Assembly: GCA_028716365.1 (NCBI GenBank)
Contig: JAQUPZ010000001.1
Coordinates: forward strand, 310,001 to 374,000
Source: Kiritimatiellia bacterium
Lineage (GTDB): Bacteria; Verrucomicrobiota; Kiritimatiellia; UBA8416; YA12-FULL-48-11
DNA: 64,000 nucleotides
Reading direction: 5' to 3'
Position 1 is the first letter of the stretch, and each line of letters starts with the position of its first letter. A program made the position numbers and the translations under genes. Shown in pieces: positions 56,973-64,000 of this stretch. The notes under the pieces were generated by a model. It made no database searches. It had not been told where the DNA came from and saw nothing but the letters and a program-made list of their open reading frames with translations.

Positions 56973-57545
56973 TTACTTAAGTTTTCTTTCCATTTTCGGT
57001 TTCCACTCTTTCGCTAATTTTTGTCCTTCTGCAATTTGTTCAGGGGTCATTTTCTTTAGCAGGTCATCACGAGACTTAATAGCAGGTGGGAATCCTTTCG
57101 TGGTTACCAATATTAACCATTTGTAAGCTTCAATATAATTCTGTCTTACTCCAACGCCATCTATATACATTTTGCTAAGGTTAAGTTGAGCGGCTTCGTC
57201 GTTTTGATCTGCTCCTTTTTGAAACCATTTATAGGCTTCCTCATAGTTTCGTTTCATTCCATTACCGGAACAATACATGACTCCGAGGTGACATTGAGCA
57301 GATGCATTTCCTTGTTCTGCTGCTTTAAGATACCATTTTGCTGCTTCGGTATAATTCTGAGGTACTTTCTTTCCCATGGAATATATGTCTCCTAACCAAA
57401 TTTGGAATTGTACATCTCCTGCTTCTGCTTTTGCCTTAATTGCATCAACACTCATAATTGCATGGAGCGAAATATTGTTTGTTTCTGAAATACCATGGAG
57501 AGGAAAAGCAAGAACTAGAGAGACAACAATTGCGAGATACTTCAT
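56973..57545 (-). CDS. Secreted Sel1-repeat protein
   Basis: 190 residues. A signal peptide (LAIVVSLVLAFPLHGISE) is followed by three to four Sel1-like repeats (AAKWYLKAAEQGNASAQCHLGVMY, AYKWFQKGADQNDEAAQLNLSKMY, AYKWLILVTTKGFPPA). The charged C-terminal helix carries MTPEQIAEGQKLAKEW, common in bacterial Sel1 proteins. Sel1 arrays mediate protein-protein contacts in the envelope. It is convergent with the HTH gene, 16 bases apart. Confidence 0.85.
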   Translation of the reverse strand: MKYLAIVVSLVLAFPLHGISETNNISLHAIMSVDAIKAKAEAGDVQFQIWLGDIYSMGKKVPQNYTEAAKWYLKAAEQGNASAQCHLGVMYCSGNGMKRNYEEAYKWFQKGADQNDEAAQLNLSKMYIDGVGVRQNYIEAYKWLILVTTKGFPPAIKSRDDLLKKMTPEQIAEGQKLAKEWKPKMERKLK

Positions 57546-57664
57546 AAAAAGCCTCCCATTCGATTTTTGATTGAGGAAATATAGCAGAAGAAAAGGAAAA
57601 TGAATATTGGAAAAAGATTAGCCAATTCTAAGTGCCCACCTTTAGATCGCTATTTCTCACGCCC

Positions 57665-57707
57665 ATTCCAATTGCCTTCCCTGCACTTCCCTTTTATCTT
57701 TCCTTCC
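57665..57707 (+). promoter_or_regulatory. Pyrimidine-rich conserved leader of the HTH family, copy at 57.7 kb
   Basis: 43 bases before the ATG, starting ATTCCAATTGCC and continuing as nearly pure C/T with GCACTTCC inside. It matches 60974-61017 (44 bases) before the paralogue at 61018. The one-base length difference puts the shared bases in different reading frames, so the conservation is not protein-coding. There is no Shine-Dalgarno sequence in it. Confidence 0.6.
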
Positions 57708-57896
57708 ATGAAACCCGAAACATACAAGGTAATAAAAGCGATATTAGAATCCGACCAAACGATTTCTCCATCTGACTGTGCCTTTATACTTCAGACTTGT
57801 AAAACGCCTAATCCTCCTCAAAAACAATCTCCGCAAAGGCTACTAGAGCATATAAAATTTATTGTTTCGGAAATTTCTTTTCTAGCGATCTTATAG
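57708..57896 (+). CDS. Truncated member of the excisionase-like HTH family, copy 2
   Basis: 62 residues: MKPETYKVIKAILESDQ and ILQTCKTPNPP align with the first half of the protein at 61018 (RPETYRAIKAI, ILKTCKSP). The second half ends after an unrelated hydrophobic tail (FIVSEISFLAIL) without any HTH. It is either a decayed copy or a small protein keeping only the N-terminal domain, which could oligomerise with the full-length paralogues. A hairpin AAGTATT/AATACTT follows at 57901-57919. Confidence 0.55.
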   Translation: MKPETYKVIKAILESDQTISPSDCAFILQTCKTPNPPQKQSPQRLLEHIKFIVSEISFLAIL

Positions 57897-58085
57897 TATT
57901 AAGTATTCTTTCAATACTTCTAAGGATTTGTGCAATAACCATAAGCAAAATAATCAACGTAGTCATAGGATGCTTCCTTGGTATGAGCATATCTAAACTT
58001 ATATTTATAGACCTCTATATTTTAGGAAAAGCAATATATACTAAGTGATGTTTCTCTGTGAGTTTCTTGCCGTGTGGTACTCTAG

Positions 58086-58212
58086 AGTGAACTTCTAGTG
58101 AACTTCTTTAGTGAACTTCTTTAGTGAACTTCTTTAGTGAACTTCTTTAGTGAACTTCTTTAGTGAACTTCTTTAGTGAACTTCTTTAGTGAACTTCTTT
58201 AGTGAACTTCTT
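58086..58212. repeat. Tandem array of ten 13-base repeats
   Basis: The unit AGTGAACTTCTTT occurs at 58097 and then every 13 bases to 58201, nine times and virtually identical. An 11-base version lies at 58086 (AGTGAACTTCT). There are no spacers, so it is not CRISPR, and the unit is not a multiple of three, so it is not coding. It lies in the 559-base gap 57897-58455, which is otherwise AT-rich with only a small hairpin at its start. It could be an iteron-like protein-binding array or a slippage-generated minisatellite. Confidence 0.95.
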
Positions 58213-58455
58213 AACAACTAAAAGCGACCATTCAATCTTATTGAAGATTAGTGTATTCTTCTTTTGAAGTCAAGATCATACATATAGCATTTAGGCTGCA
58301 TGAGAAAAAGATAAAGGTCCTATATCATGATAAAAAGCAGCCTTCTTCATCCCGCTTATACGGTAAACGAAGGGCGTAAATCCTGTCTTGTTTTTCATAC
58401 TTCTTAATATAGTATCCCCGTACTGTTTCAAACGTTAATCTGTGGGAGGAAACTG

Positions 58456-58599
58456 ATGAAACGTGTTAGCGACAGAAGGCAAATAAAGACATCTCCTGCC
58501 TTTATTTATAAATTGGTTTTGCAATCGGGACTACAGCCAGCTTCTATTACATCAAAAGACCATTCGAGGAGATTAAGGAAAATGGTGGAATTGTTGTAG
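58456..58599 (+). CDS. Small basic protein, possible
   Basis: A 47-codon frame, MKRVSDRRQIKTSPAF to LRKMVELL, with GGGAGG five to ten bases before the ATG. It is strongly basic. It ends 32 bases before the membrane-protein gene at 58632 and could be the first gene of a two-gene unit. The ribosome site is the main support; no homology is recognised. Confidence 0.4.
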   Translation: MKRVSDRRQIKTSPAFIYKLVLQSGLQPASITSKDHSRRLRKMVELL

Positions 58600-58631
58600 A
58601 GATTATCTTCATAGGAAAGGAAGGAAGACAT

Positions 58632-59240
58632 ATGGAAAAGGATTACGGTGTCGATACTCTTTTGTTCGAATACAAAGAAATGAAACAGGAGAATCGTGAT
58701 TTAATTACCTCAATGACGACCAACTTCAACATCGGGACTGTAGCTGTGACCAGTGCTGTAGGGTTGGCAATTACAAAGGACGAATACATTTTCACCCTCG
58801 TTCCTACATTACTCTTCATGTTCTCAACAATTCATTTAATAAAATGCGTTGCCTCCAACATCAATAGTACTTACTGTCAAGTCATCCAGAATTTGCTCAA
58901 ATCGAAACTGGGAGAGGGAAATATCTTGATGGATTGGGAGGGTGGAATGTCATGGGAAAATTCAACACAACCTTCATCAGTCCTACAGTTTGGTTTCTAC
59001 ATGTTTTTTGTTCCAATAATTGTCCTTTTTGTTTTCTGCACATGGAAAACTTTCATGATTTGTCCATGGTCACTACTAATTCATGGCCTAGAGCTTATCA
59101 TCGTTTCAATCTATGCTTTCAGGGTTATGAAGTGGGGTTCACAAAGTCATCGTTCTAAAGTTATCGAGAAATATATGGCTGAACGTTACCCTAAACTAGT
59201 ATCCGCAAAAGCCGATAACACATCTCCGGTGAAAACTTAA
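58632..59240 (+). CDS. Multi-pass membrane protein of unknown function
   Basis: 202 residues with GGAAGGAAG before the ATG. A cytoplasmic amphipathic start (DTLLFEYKEMKQENRDLI) is followed by four helices: about 35-50 and 55-72, then 118-138 and 148-165. The tail is basic and ends SPVKT. The layout (an N-terminal helix of E/K/R/N residues, then two helix pairs) resembles small integral membrane proteins of mobile regions such as the SLATT class, but no motif settles this. Confidence 0.6.
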   Translation: MEKDYGVDTLLFEYKEMKQENRDLITSMTTNFNIGTVAVTSAVGLAITKDEYIFTLVPTLLFMFSTIHLIKCVASNINSTYCQVIQNLLKSKLGEGNILMDWEGGMSWENSTQPSSVLQFGFYMFFVPIIVLFVFCTWKTFMICPWSLLIHGLELIIVSIYAFRVMKWGSQSHRSKVIEKYMAERYPKLVSAKADNTSPVKT

Positions 59241-59842
59241 TTTACTTCAAACAGGTATAAGATTGAGAGGCAGTTAGGGCAAAGATAATAATGAACAACG
59301 ACGCTTCAATAATTGCCCACCACCTCAAAACCGCCTCACGAATCCTTAAATAGAATAGATTTATTGTAAGGTTTCTGTGTATCCTTTTTCCTCTTTCATT
59401 GGGCAAGTAACAATTTCTAAGGACGTGGCAACTCTTCCCAAAATGGTAACTTAGAGGTTTATTAGTTTTCTTGAGGATCGGTTGATAGATGATAAATGAG
59501 AGAAGAATGAGAGAAATTAAGTCACCTTTTCGTCACCTTTAACAGAGTTACTATGACATATTGTAAAAAAGGGATCCATTTACCTTCTACCTATTCTTAG
59601 AATTGATAAAATCTTTGTAAAACTTCATGAAAATGAGAACTTTTAGGCTAAATTTTAATGTCGAAAGATCCAACTTTTTTTGTTGTTTTGTACCACAGAT
59701 GCTTTTACTATCTTCCTGTGACAGCAAACAAACGGAATCTTCAAGTTCAGAAAGTGGTCTTTTTTTACGTTTTTCTACTTGACTATAATTGACAGGTTTG
59801 GCATGCGGCATGCTAATTTGAGAGTGCTGAAAGGAATGACAT
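59241..59842. other. Gene-poor AT-rich gap
   Basis: I see no convincing gene, RNA or repeat in these 600 bases. A 74-codon frame on the minus strand (59811-59587) has no ribosome site and a lysine-rich low-complexity product; it is not annotated. GAATGAGAGAAATTAAGTCACC and nearby TCACCTTT/GTCACC motifs recur but without regular spacing. Confidence 0.5.
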
Positions 59843-60034
59843 ATGAATAAGAATCCGAAGATACCGAAAGAAATTCTTGAAGCTTATCATGCTGAATGCG
59901 AAAAAGATTTCAAGTATGTATGTAGCAAATATAATGTAAAAGAATACGGCGTTTGCGGTATAGACTTATCTAAACCGGGAGAAATAGGTAAAGTAGCATC
60001 AGCAATTCTTGCCTCAGGTGAAGCCTTAAGATAA
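59843..60034 (+). CDS. Small protein of unknown function
   Basis: 63 residues: MNKNPKIPKEILEAYHAECEK, then FKYVCSKYNVKEYGVCGIDL and a helical tail. It contains three cysteines. GAAAGGA lies seven bases before the ATG. The next gene starts five bases after its stop, so the pair is certainly co-transcribed. The arrangement of a tiny protein just before a larger one is like toxin-antitoxin or immunity pairs, but nothing in either sequence confirms that. Confidence 0.6.
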   Translation: MNKNPKIPKEILEAYHAECEKDFKYVCSKYNVKEYGVCGIDLSKPGEIGKVASAILASGEALR

Positions 60035-60039
60035 TTCTC

Positions 60040-60912
60040 ATGCGTGAAGAATGTCGGAAATTAATTACTATTGCTCGCTCTCCAGATGCTAACGATGCCG
60101 ATATTCTAAAGGCGCAACAAGGAATTCTAGACGAAAGAGATCAGTTACCATTTGCTTATTTGCTATACATCGCATCTGATTTTCTAAATTCGCCCGTTCG
60201 GGTAGTAGATTTCAAAGAAGTAAACCGCAAAGAGGTTATAAGAAGGTTGGATGCAGTAAAGAAAGATCTCGCTTCTCGTAAAATGATATATCATGAAGAC
60301 GTATGGAATTTAATGATTGAATCAGCAGATATTAAGGAAGATCAAGGCGTAAGAATAGATACAACAGATAATTCGAACACGGAAAAATTTACTATCAATG
60401 TTTGTTGTCTGAATAAAGAGTGGCTTAGCAAGAAACGATCTGATGGGTTGACTAACTCTGATTTAGTTCACATGGTTATAGCTCACGAAGCCGTTGGTTT
60501 ATTGTTTAATATAGATACAAAAGATCCTAATGCGAAAGTTGCACATAATAAAGACAAAGAAATAAAAACTCATCAATTCGGGGCGTATCAATATCTGCAT
60601 CACGTGCTTAATCATAGGCGGCAACATAATGTGCAACGATTTTACGCAGATTCAGGAAACAAAATCACCATTACAGAGGCATTGTGTTATTCTTTAAAAG
60701 ACACACTGGCTAAAGGGGATAAGGAAAGATTTATCGCTGCTATTCAAAAAGATATGGCTTCGCTTGCTGACGATGCACGATACGGAGCGCTGCGATGTTG
60801 TCCGCTTAAGCATGGAGGACTGGTGTGTCCTCCAGATTCGGCAAAGCCAACCACGAAAATTGTGACGAATTGTAGTGAGCAAGACAAATGTCAGGCTTTT
60901 AAGAATACATAA
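60040..60912 (+). CDS. Protein of unknown function with HEAVG motif and Cys-rich tail
   Basis: 290 residues, no signal peptide. Residues about 140-165 read LVHMVIAHEAVGLLFNID, like the active helix of a zincin, but the second zinc His of HExxH is replaced by Gly, so activity is doubtful. Histidines recur downstream (HQFGAYQYLHHVLNHRRQHN). The last 50 residues contain six cysteines (LRCCPLKHGGLVCPP, NCSEQDKC). It is coupled to the 63-residue gene five bases upstream. No family is recognised. Confidence 0.6.
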   Translation: MREECRKLITIARSPDANDADILKAQQGILDERDQLPFAYLLYIASDFLNSPVRVVDFKEVNRKEVIRRLDAVKKDLASRKMIYHEDVWNLMIESADIKEDQGVRIDTTDNSNTEKFTINVCCLNKEWLSKKRSDGLTNSDLVHMVIAHEAVGLLFNIDTKDPNAKVAHNKDKEIKTHQFGAYQYLHHVLNHRRQHNVQRFYADSGNKITITEALCYSLKDTLAKGDKERFIAAIQKDMASLADDARYGALRCCPLKHGGLVCPPDSAKPTTKIVTNCSEQDKCQAFKNT

Positions 60913-60973
60913 TTTACGCTTTTTGGAAGTATTGCAAGCTCTATTAGAAAATCCTCTTGCCCTTTAGTCTTGT

Positions 60974-61017
60974 ATTCCAATTGCCCCTCTCGCACTTTCC
61001 TCTCATTTTTCCCTTCA
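60974..61017 (+). promoter_or_regulatory. Pyrimidine-rich conserved leader of the HTH family, copy at 61.0 kb
   Basis: 44 bases, ATTCCAATTGCCCCTCTC then C/T-rich to the ATG. It matches 57665-57707, with the opening 12 bases identical. The lack of any Shine-Dalgarno suggests non-canonical initiation or a regulated start. Confidence 0.6.
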
Positions 61018-61323
61018 ATGCGACCAGAAACTTACAGGGCAATAAAAGCGATCATTGAAACGGATTCTACAATACCTGAGCCTGAGCGTATTGCTATTCT
61101 TAAGACCTGTAAGAGTCCCATTATCAAGAAGCCTGACAAAACGACCCTACTGTCATCAAAACAGACTGCTCAAGCCTTACAAGTGTGCCCAACTACAGTT
61201 CGGAGGATGGAAAAGAGAGGAATGCTTCATGGTGTCAGGTTTAGTGCGAGAACAATCCGATTTAGAGCAGATGAGATTGAGAAGATAATAGAAACGCAGA
61301 CGAACAAGGATTTGAAGAACTAG
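61018..61323 (+). CDS. Excisionase-like helix-turn-helix protein, family copy 3
   Basis: 101 residues. The N-terminal half MRPETYRAIKAIIETDST matches copies 1 and 2. The C-terminal half is an excisionase-type HTH (SSKQTAQALQVCPTTVRRMEKRGMLHGVRF, FRADEIEKIIE). The start is set by homology; an upstream TTG would extend it into the non-coding leader. It is probably a DNA-binding regulator or directionality factor of the mobile region. Confidence 0.75.
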   Translation: MRPETYRAIKAIIETDSTIPEPERIAILKTCKSPIIKKPDKTTLLSSKQTAQALQVCPTTVRRMEKRGMLHGVRFSARTIRFRADEIEKIIETQTNKDLKN

Positions 61324-61414
61324 TTGCCCATTTTAATCGTTTAGAACAGGAAGAATCCATCCTTGTTTTCGTCCTGCTTTCTTGTTAATATCTATGCACA
61401 ATACGGGAGGACTT

Positions 61415-62902
61415 ATGAGGCAACTAATCTCAATTTCGATTTTAATCCTTTTCTTGTCAGTTATCCATTCAACTCAAGCCCAAGAATCCAATAAAGCTAC
61501 AGAATTAAAGTTTCGACCTGATTGGGAGCGAGTTCAGTTGAGGGGTGGGGAGTTAATCTTAACGGAAATGAAATCGTTGCTATCCTCAAGTGGCTCGCCT
61601 GAAATTGATGTATCTTCACATCCTGAAATCATCGTATACGAGAATGTTGTTTACATGGCTCCTCTTTCCGCTTCTGTAAAGGGGTTGGGTATTGTTAAGG
61701 TAAGTTCAGCGCACGAAGTAGCCAATCCTGCATTTCCGAAGGGATCGAGATATTATAAATATGATGTCAAAGTGGGAGATTTGAATAAATTGCTTCTTGT
61801 TACAGATACAGAAGATAAAATTATCGCTGCCCACCTCGTTGACGAAGCTCCTAAAAAAGTTCGAATGTTTAAGCATTCAACTGAGAAAAGTCTTACAGAC
61901 ATAGTTCAAACACGACAAAAGGGCAATGGGCGATGGGCTGTAGCGCAAAAAGTGCAGAATAATAATGGAGGGATAACGATAGATTTGGAGGTTATTGATC
62001 AAAAACGACAACCAAAACAGTTCTGTCGTACTTTCCTTCCTAATCCCACGATAAATAACATGCTTTTTCTTATAGAAAAACAGCTTCCTAAGGATTCATT
62101 AATTGGCACGGCAAAAGCTGGTATGGAAGTCAAGGTTGAGACAAAAAGCAATACGACAAAAAATGAATCTCTCCAACCCGTGGATGATAAGCTTCCGACA
62201 GGAAAAATAAGTGAAAAAAGGGATGATTCAAATACTGCACTCAAAAGTCCTGCAAACCCCTTTAAGGATTTTTTGGTTGGGACGAAATGGTATTGGAATG
62301 GTAGCGAAGTGCTGGAATTTAGAAAAGATGGTACTGTTGGACATGATGGATGGGAACGTAGGGGGCTTGTTACTGGATGGGAAATTTCGGGACCCAGTCA
62401 GGTTAGATTCACAATACTAAAGGGAAGAAATACTCTATTACATGCTTATCTGGATTTTTCTGAGGATCGACAATATTTTACTGGTAAAGACTATGGTGGT
62501 ACAGCTTTGAGAAGAAGTCAAAAGGTTGAAATTGTAACGGATAGGAGTCCTCTTCAGTCCGTAGATGATAAGTTGTCGGTGGGAAAAATTGATGTTGGTA
62601 ATGTTCCGGATGCTTTTAAGAAGAAGGTCTCTTTGTTTGCACCTTATCCTGAATCTTATAAAGGTGCGCCAACGGACAAGCTTTCTGTTCAATATGCTGT
62701 TATTGAAATTCTTAAACAAGTTGGAGTTGGATATAACTTTAAAGAATCCTACAAGAATACCGAACCTGCATGTAAACAATGGGCACGACCTAGCATAAAA
62801 GAAATAGAGTGTGATAAGGCATTAGAAATGATCCTATCCCCTGTAGGATTGACTTACACCTTTGAAAACAATGCGGTAGTCCTTCAAAAGGGTAGGCGTT
62901 GA
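61415..62902 (+). CDS. Secreted modular protein with STN-like C-terminal domain
   Basis: 495 residues from ATG 61415 with GGGAGG six bases upstream. The signal peptide is LISISILILFLSVIHSTQA. Residues about 25-240 are an unrecognised domain. About 283-375 is a lipocalin-like beta unit (FLVGTKWYWNG, LEFRKDGTVGHDGW). The end (about 425-492: YAVIEILKQVGVGY, ECDKALEMILSPVGLTYTFENNAVVLQK) resembles the STN domain of secretins and TonB receptors. Two near-identical linkers, LQPVDDKLPTGKI (253-265) and LQSVDDKLSVGKI (380-392), separate the modules. Confidence 0.65.
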   Translation: MRQLISISILILFLSVIHSTQAQESNKATELKFRPDWERVQLRGGELILTEMKSLLSSSGSPEIDVSSHPEIIVYENVVYMAPLSASVKGLGIVKVSSAHEVANPAFPKGSRYYKYDVKVGDLNKLLLVTDTEDKIIAAHLVDEAPKKVRMFKHSTEKSLTDIVQTRQKGNGRWAVAQKVQNNNGGITIDLEVIDQKRQPKQFCRTFLPNPTINNMLFLIEKQLPKDSLIGTAKAGMEVKVETKSNTTKNESLQPVDDKLPTGKISEKRDDSNTALKSPANPFKDFLVGTKWYWNGSEVLEFRKDGTVGHDGWERRGLVTGWEISGPSQVRFTILKGRNTLLHAYLDFSEDRQYFTGKDYGGTALRRSQKVEIVTDRSPLQSVDDKLSVGKIDVGNVPDAFKKKVSLFAPYPESYKGAPTDKLSVQYAVIEILKQVGVGYNFKESYKNTEPACKQWARPSIKEIECDKALEMILSPVGLTYTFENNAVVLQKGRR

Positions 62903-62911
62903 TTTGGCGGG

Positions 62912-63283
62912 TTAGATTTGCAGTAACTTTTCCAATATCTCAACAAGCTCTTCTTTGTTAAAGGTTTTCTTGTTAATGATGGCAAAAACCTTACCTTGCA
63001 GTCTTTCTGTTTCTTTATCGGACAGAGAGAATCCAGTCATGATTACAACAGGTGTATCTTGAGTAGCAGGATAGTTATTTATTACCGTTAATATGTCCCA
63101 GCCGCTTATGTGGGGGAGGATCAGGTCAAGGAAGACAACATCGAACTTCTTTCCGCTTTGTAATACATCTCTTGCCACTTTCCCGTTATTTACAATTGTT
63201 ATCAGAACATCTTTTTGTTGAACCAGTTTTTCAATCAATCGGCATATCAGTACATCGTCATCTATTATCAGAATATTTTTCAT
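62912..63283 (-). CDS. Single-domain response regulator (receiver only)
   Basis: 123 residues, only a CheY-like receiver: IIDDDVLICRL (acidic pocket), VVFLDLILPHISGWD (phospho-acceptor Asp), VVIMTGFS (Thr) and AIINKKTF (Lys). It has no output domain, so it would signal by protein contact. No histidine kinase is adjacent. It is convergent with the STN-like gene, nine bases apart. The 257 bases upstream of its start hold recurring TTTCTAATTGG and GGCGGGTA motifs. Confidence 0.88.
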   Translation of the reverse strand: MKNILIIDDDVLICRLIEKLVQQKDVLITIVNNGKVARDVLQSGKKFDVVFLDLILPHISGWDILTVINNYPATQDTPVVIMTGFSLSDKETERLQGKVFAIINKKTFNKEELVEILEKLLQI

Positions 63284-63540
63284 GGCTTGTGATTTCTGTA
63301 TAACCGGGAACTATTCTCATTATTTCTTAACTTTACCTCATCCCTCCCTAAAACGCAATTCCCCCCGCTTCACTAACGTCCCTCTCATCGGCATATTAGC
63401 AATTTCTAATTGGGTATTCTAAAATTCAATTAATTGGGCATTTAAGGGCGGGTAGATGGCGGGTAGCATTTCTAATTGGCGGGTTTAGAAATGTAAATGG
63501 CGTATTGTAATGGGGCGATGAATTTTGGATAATTGATGAA

Positions 63541-64000
63541 ATGAAACGCTGGAACATAACAGCCTGTCTTGCCGTTTCTCTGTTGTTTATCAGCAATTCT
63601 ATAATACACGGAAAATCCAACGATACTTGCCCCTCACCTTATAAACTGGTTGAGAAACATAAAAACACTGAAGGTAAAATCGATATAAAAGGTTTATGGG
63701 GAGATCTTAAAATAACCTCTGATGTGTTTTTCAGCAAAGAGAACCCCTTATTTAAAGCAGATATTATTTCACTGAATACGGGCAATAATTGTTGGGACAT
63801 GATCAGGTTGACGAATATTTTTAAGGACGACTGCCAATTCCTATTCTTTCGATTGGACAAAGACAATAATTGGCACTTTGCTGGTCAAGTAGACAGGACT
63901 CGCACATTCTATCAACTTCCAAATCATAGAGTGGTTGAATATGACGGGTTCAGTCCATGGTTTGTGGTGAATAATGTAGCCAGTGAAGGAACCGGAATAC
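63541..64000 (+). CDS. Secreted protein, truncated by the window end
   Basis: An open frame of 153 codons without a stop to the window end. It begins MKRWNITACLAVSLLFISNS, a signal peptide with cleavage near IIHGKS. The mature part (IDIKGLWGDLKITSDVFFS, WHFAGQVDRTRTFYQLP) shows beta-strand patterns but no recognised family. The ATG has only a weak purine stretch upstream, so the exact start is uncertain. Confidence 0.6.
   Translation, partial: MKRWNITACLAVSLLFISNSIIHGKSNDTCPSPYKLVEKHKNTEGKIDIKGLWGDLKITSDVFFSKENPLFKADIISLNTGNNCWDMIRLTNIFKDDCQFLFFRLDKDNNWHFAGQVDRTRTFYQLPNHRVVEYDGFSPWFVVNNVASEGTGI

Noticed and set aside
58086-58212. CRISPR array
   Set aside because: The 13-base units follow each other directly, without spacers, and no cas genes are present.
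59587-59811. 74-codon minus-strand gene
   Set aside because: No ribosome site, low-complexity lysine-rich product and no context; probably a chance frame in AT-rich DNA.
60460-60520. Zinc metalloprotease HExxH site
   Set aside because: The sequence is HEAVG; the second His ligand is absent, so protease function is not claimed.

Overview
The window looks like a chromosomal segment of a Gram-negative bacterium of the PVC group (Kiritimatiellota, Lentisphaerota or Verrucomicrobiota-like). This is inferred from a block of twin-arginine (Tat) Gfo/Idh/MocA and FAD oxidoreductases with GH106 and DUF6807 proteins, a type III glutamine synthetase (GlnN), CsgG/TPR envelope proteins, and many good Shine-Dalgarno sites. 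No 16S gene or other taxonomic marker is present, so the assignment is tentative.

Layout. (1) 1-0.75 kb: end of a probable carbohydrate operon read leftward, with an XRE-cupin regulator followed by a truncated gene. (2) 1.1-8.9 kb: a six-gene operon of exported proteins: a CsgG-like lipoprotein with five fibronectin-III repeats, a small secreted protein, a transglutaminase-like/coiled-coil protein, a TPR protein, a coiled-coil protein, and a second TPR protein. I recognise no named system in it; it is the best candidate for an undescribed envelope machine. (3) 8.9-25 kb: exported carbohydrate-processing genes (aldo/keto reductase, two FAD oxidoreductases, zinc phospholipase/nuclease-like protein, GH106, amidohydrolase, two Gfo/Idh/MocA proteins, DUF6807 protein). 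Palindromic repeat elements sit between some of these genes. (4) 25.3-31 kb, minus strand: a translationally coupled operon of a KimA-like APC permease, a KdpD-type kinase and a KdpE-type regulator. Beside it lies a decayed second copy of the permease that keeps its conserved leader. (5) 31.1-53.3 kb: nitrogen metabolism. It holds a PEP/pyruvate-binding protein, P-II and Amt, GlnN, both glutamate synthase subunits, PurF, PyrG, CarB, CarA and a NifA-like sigma-54 activator. Two divergent -24/-12 promoters lie between amt and glnN. Apart from Amt, P-II, the PEP-binding protein and the regulator, these enzymes make glutamine or consume its amide nitrogen. (6) 53.5-64 kb: an AT-rich accessory region of mostly unrecognised genes, with three copies of a small excisionase-like HTH family, tandem repeats, Sel1, zinc-ribbon and STN-like proteins, and a lone receiver domain.

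Two 3' halves of a tRNA-Tyr gene (anticodon loop to CCA) lie in the same orientation at about 25.1 and 53.6 kb. Each is followed at the same distance by the same 10-mer. They look like attachment-site scars of related integrative elements. Region 6 starts at one of them. No integrase and no intact tRNA gene are in the window.
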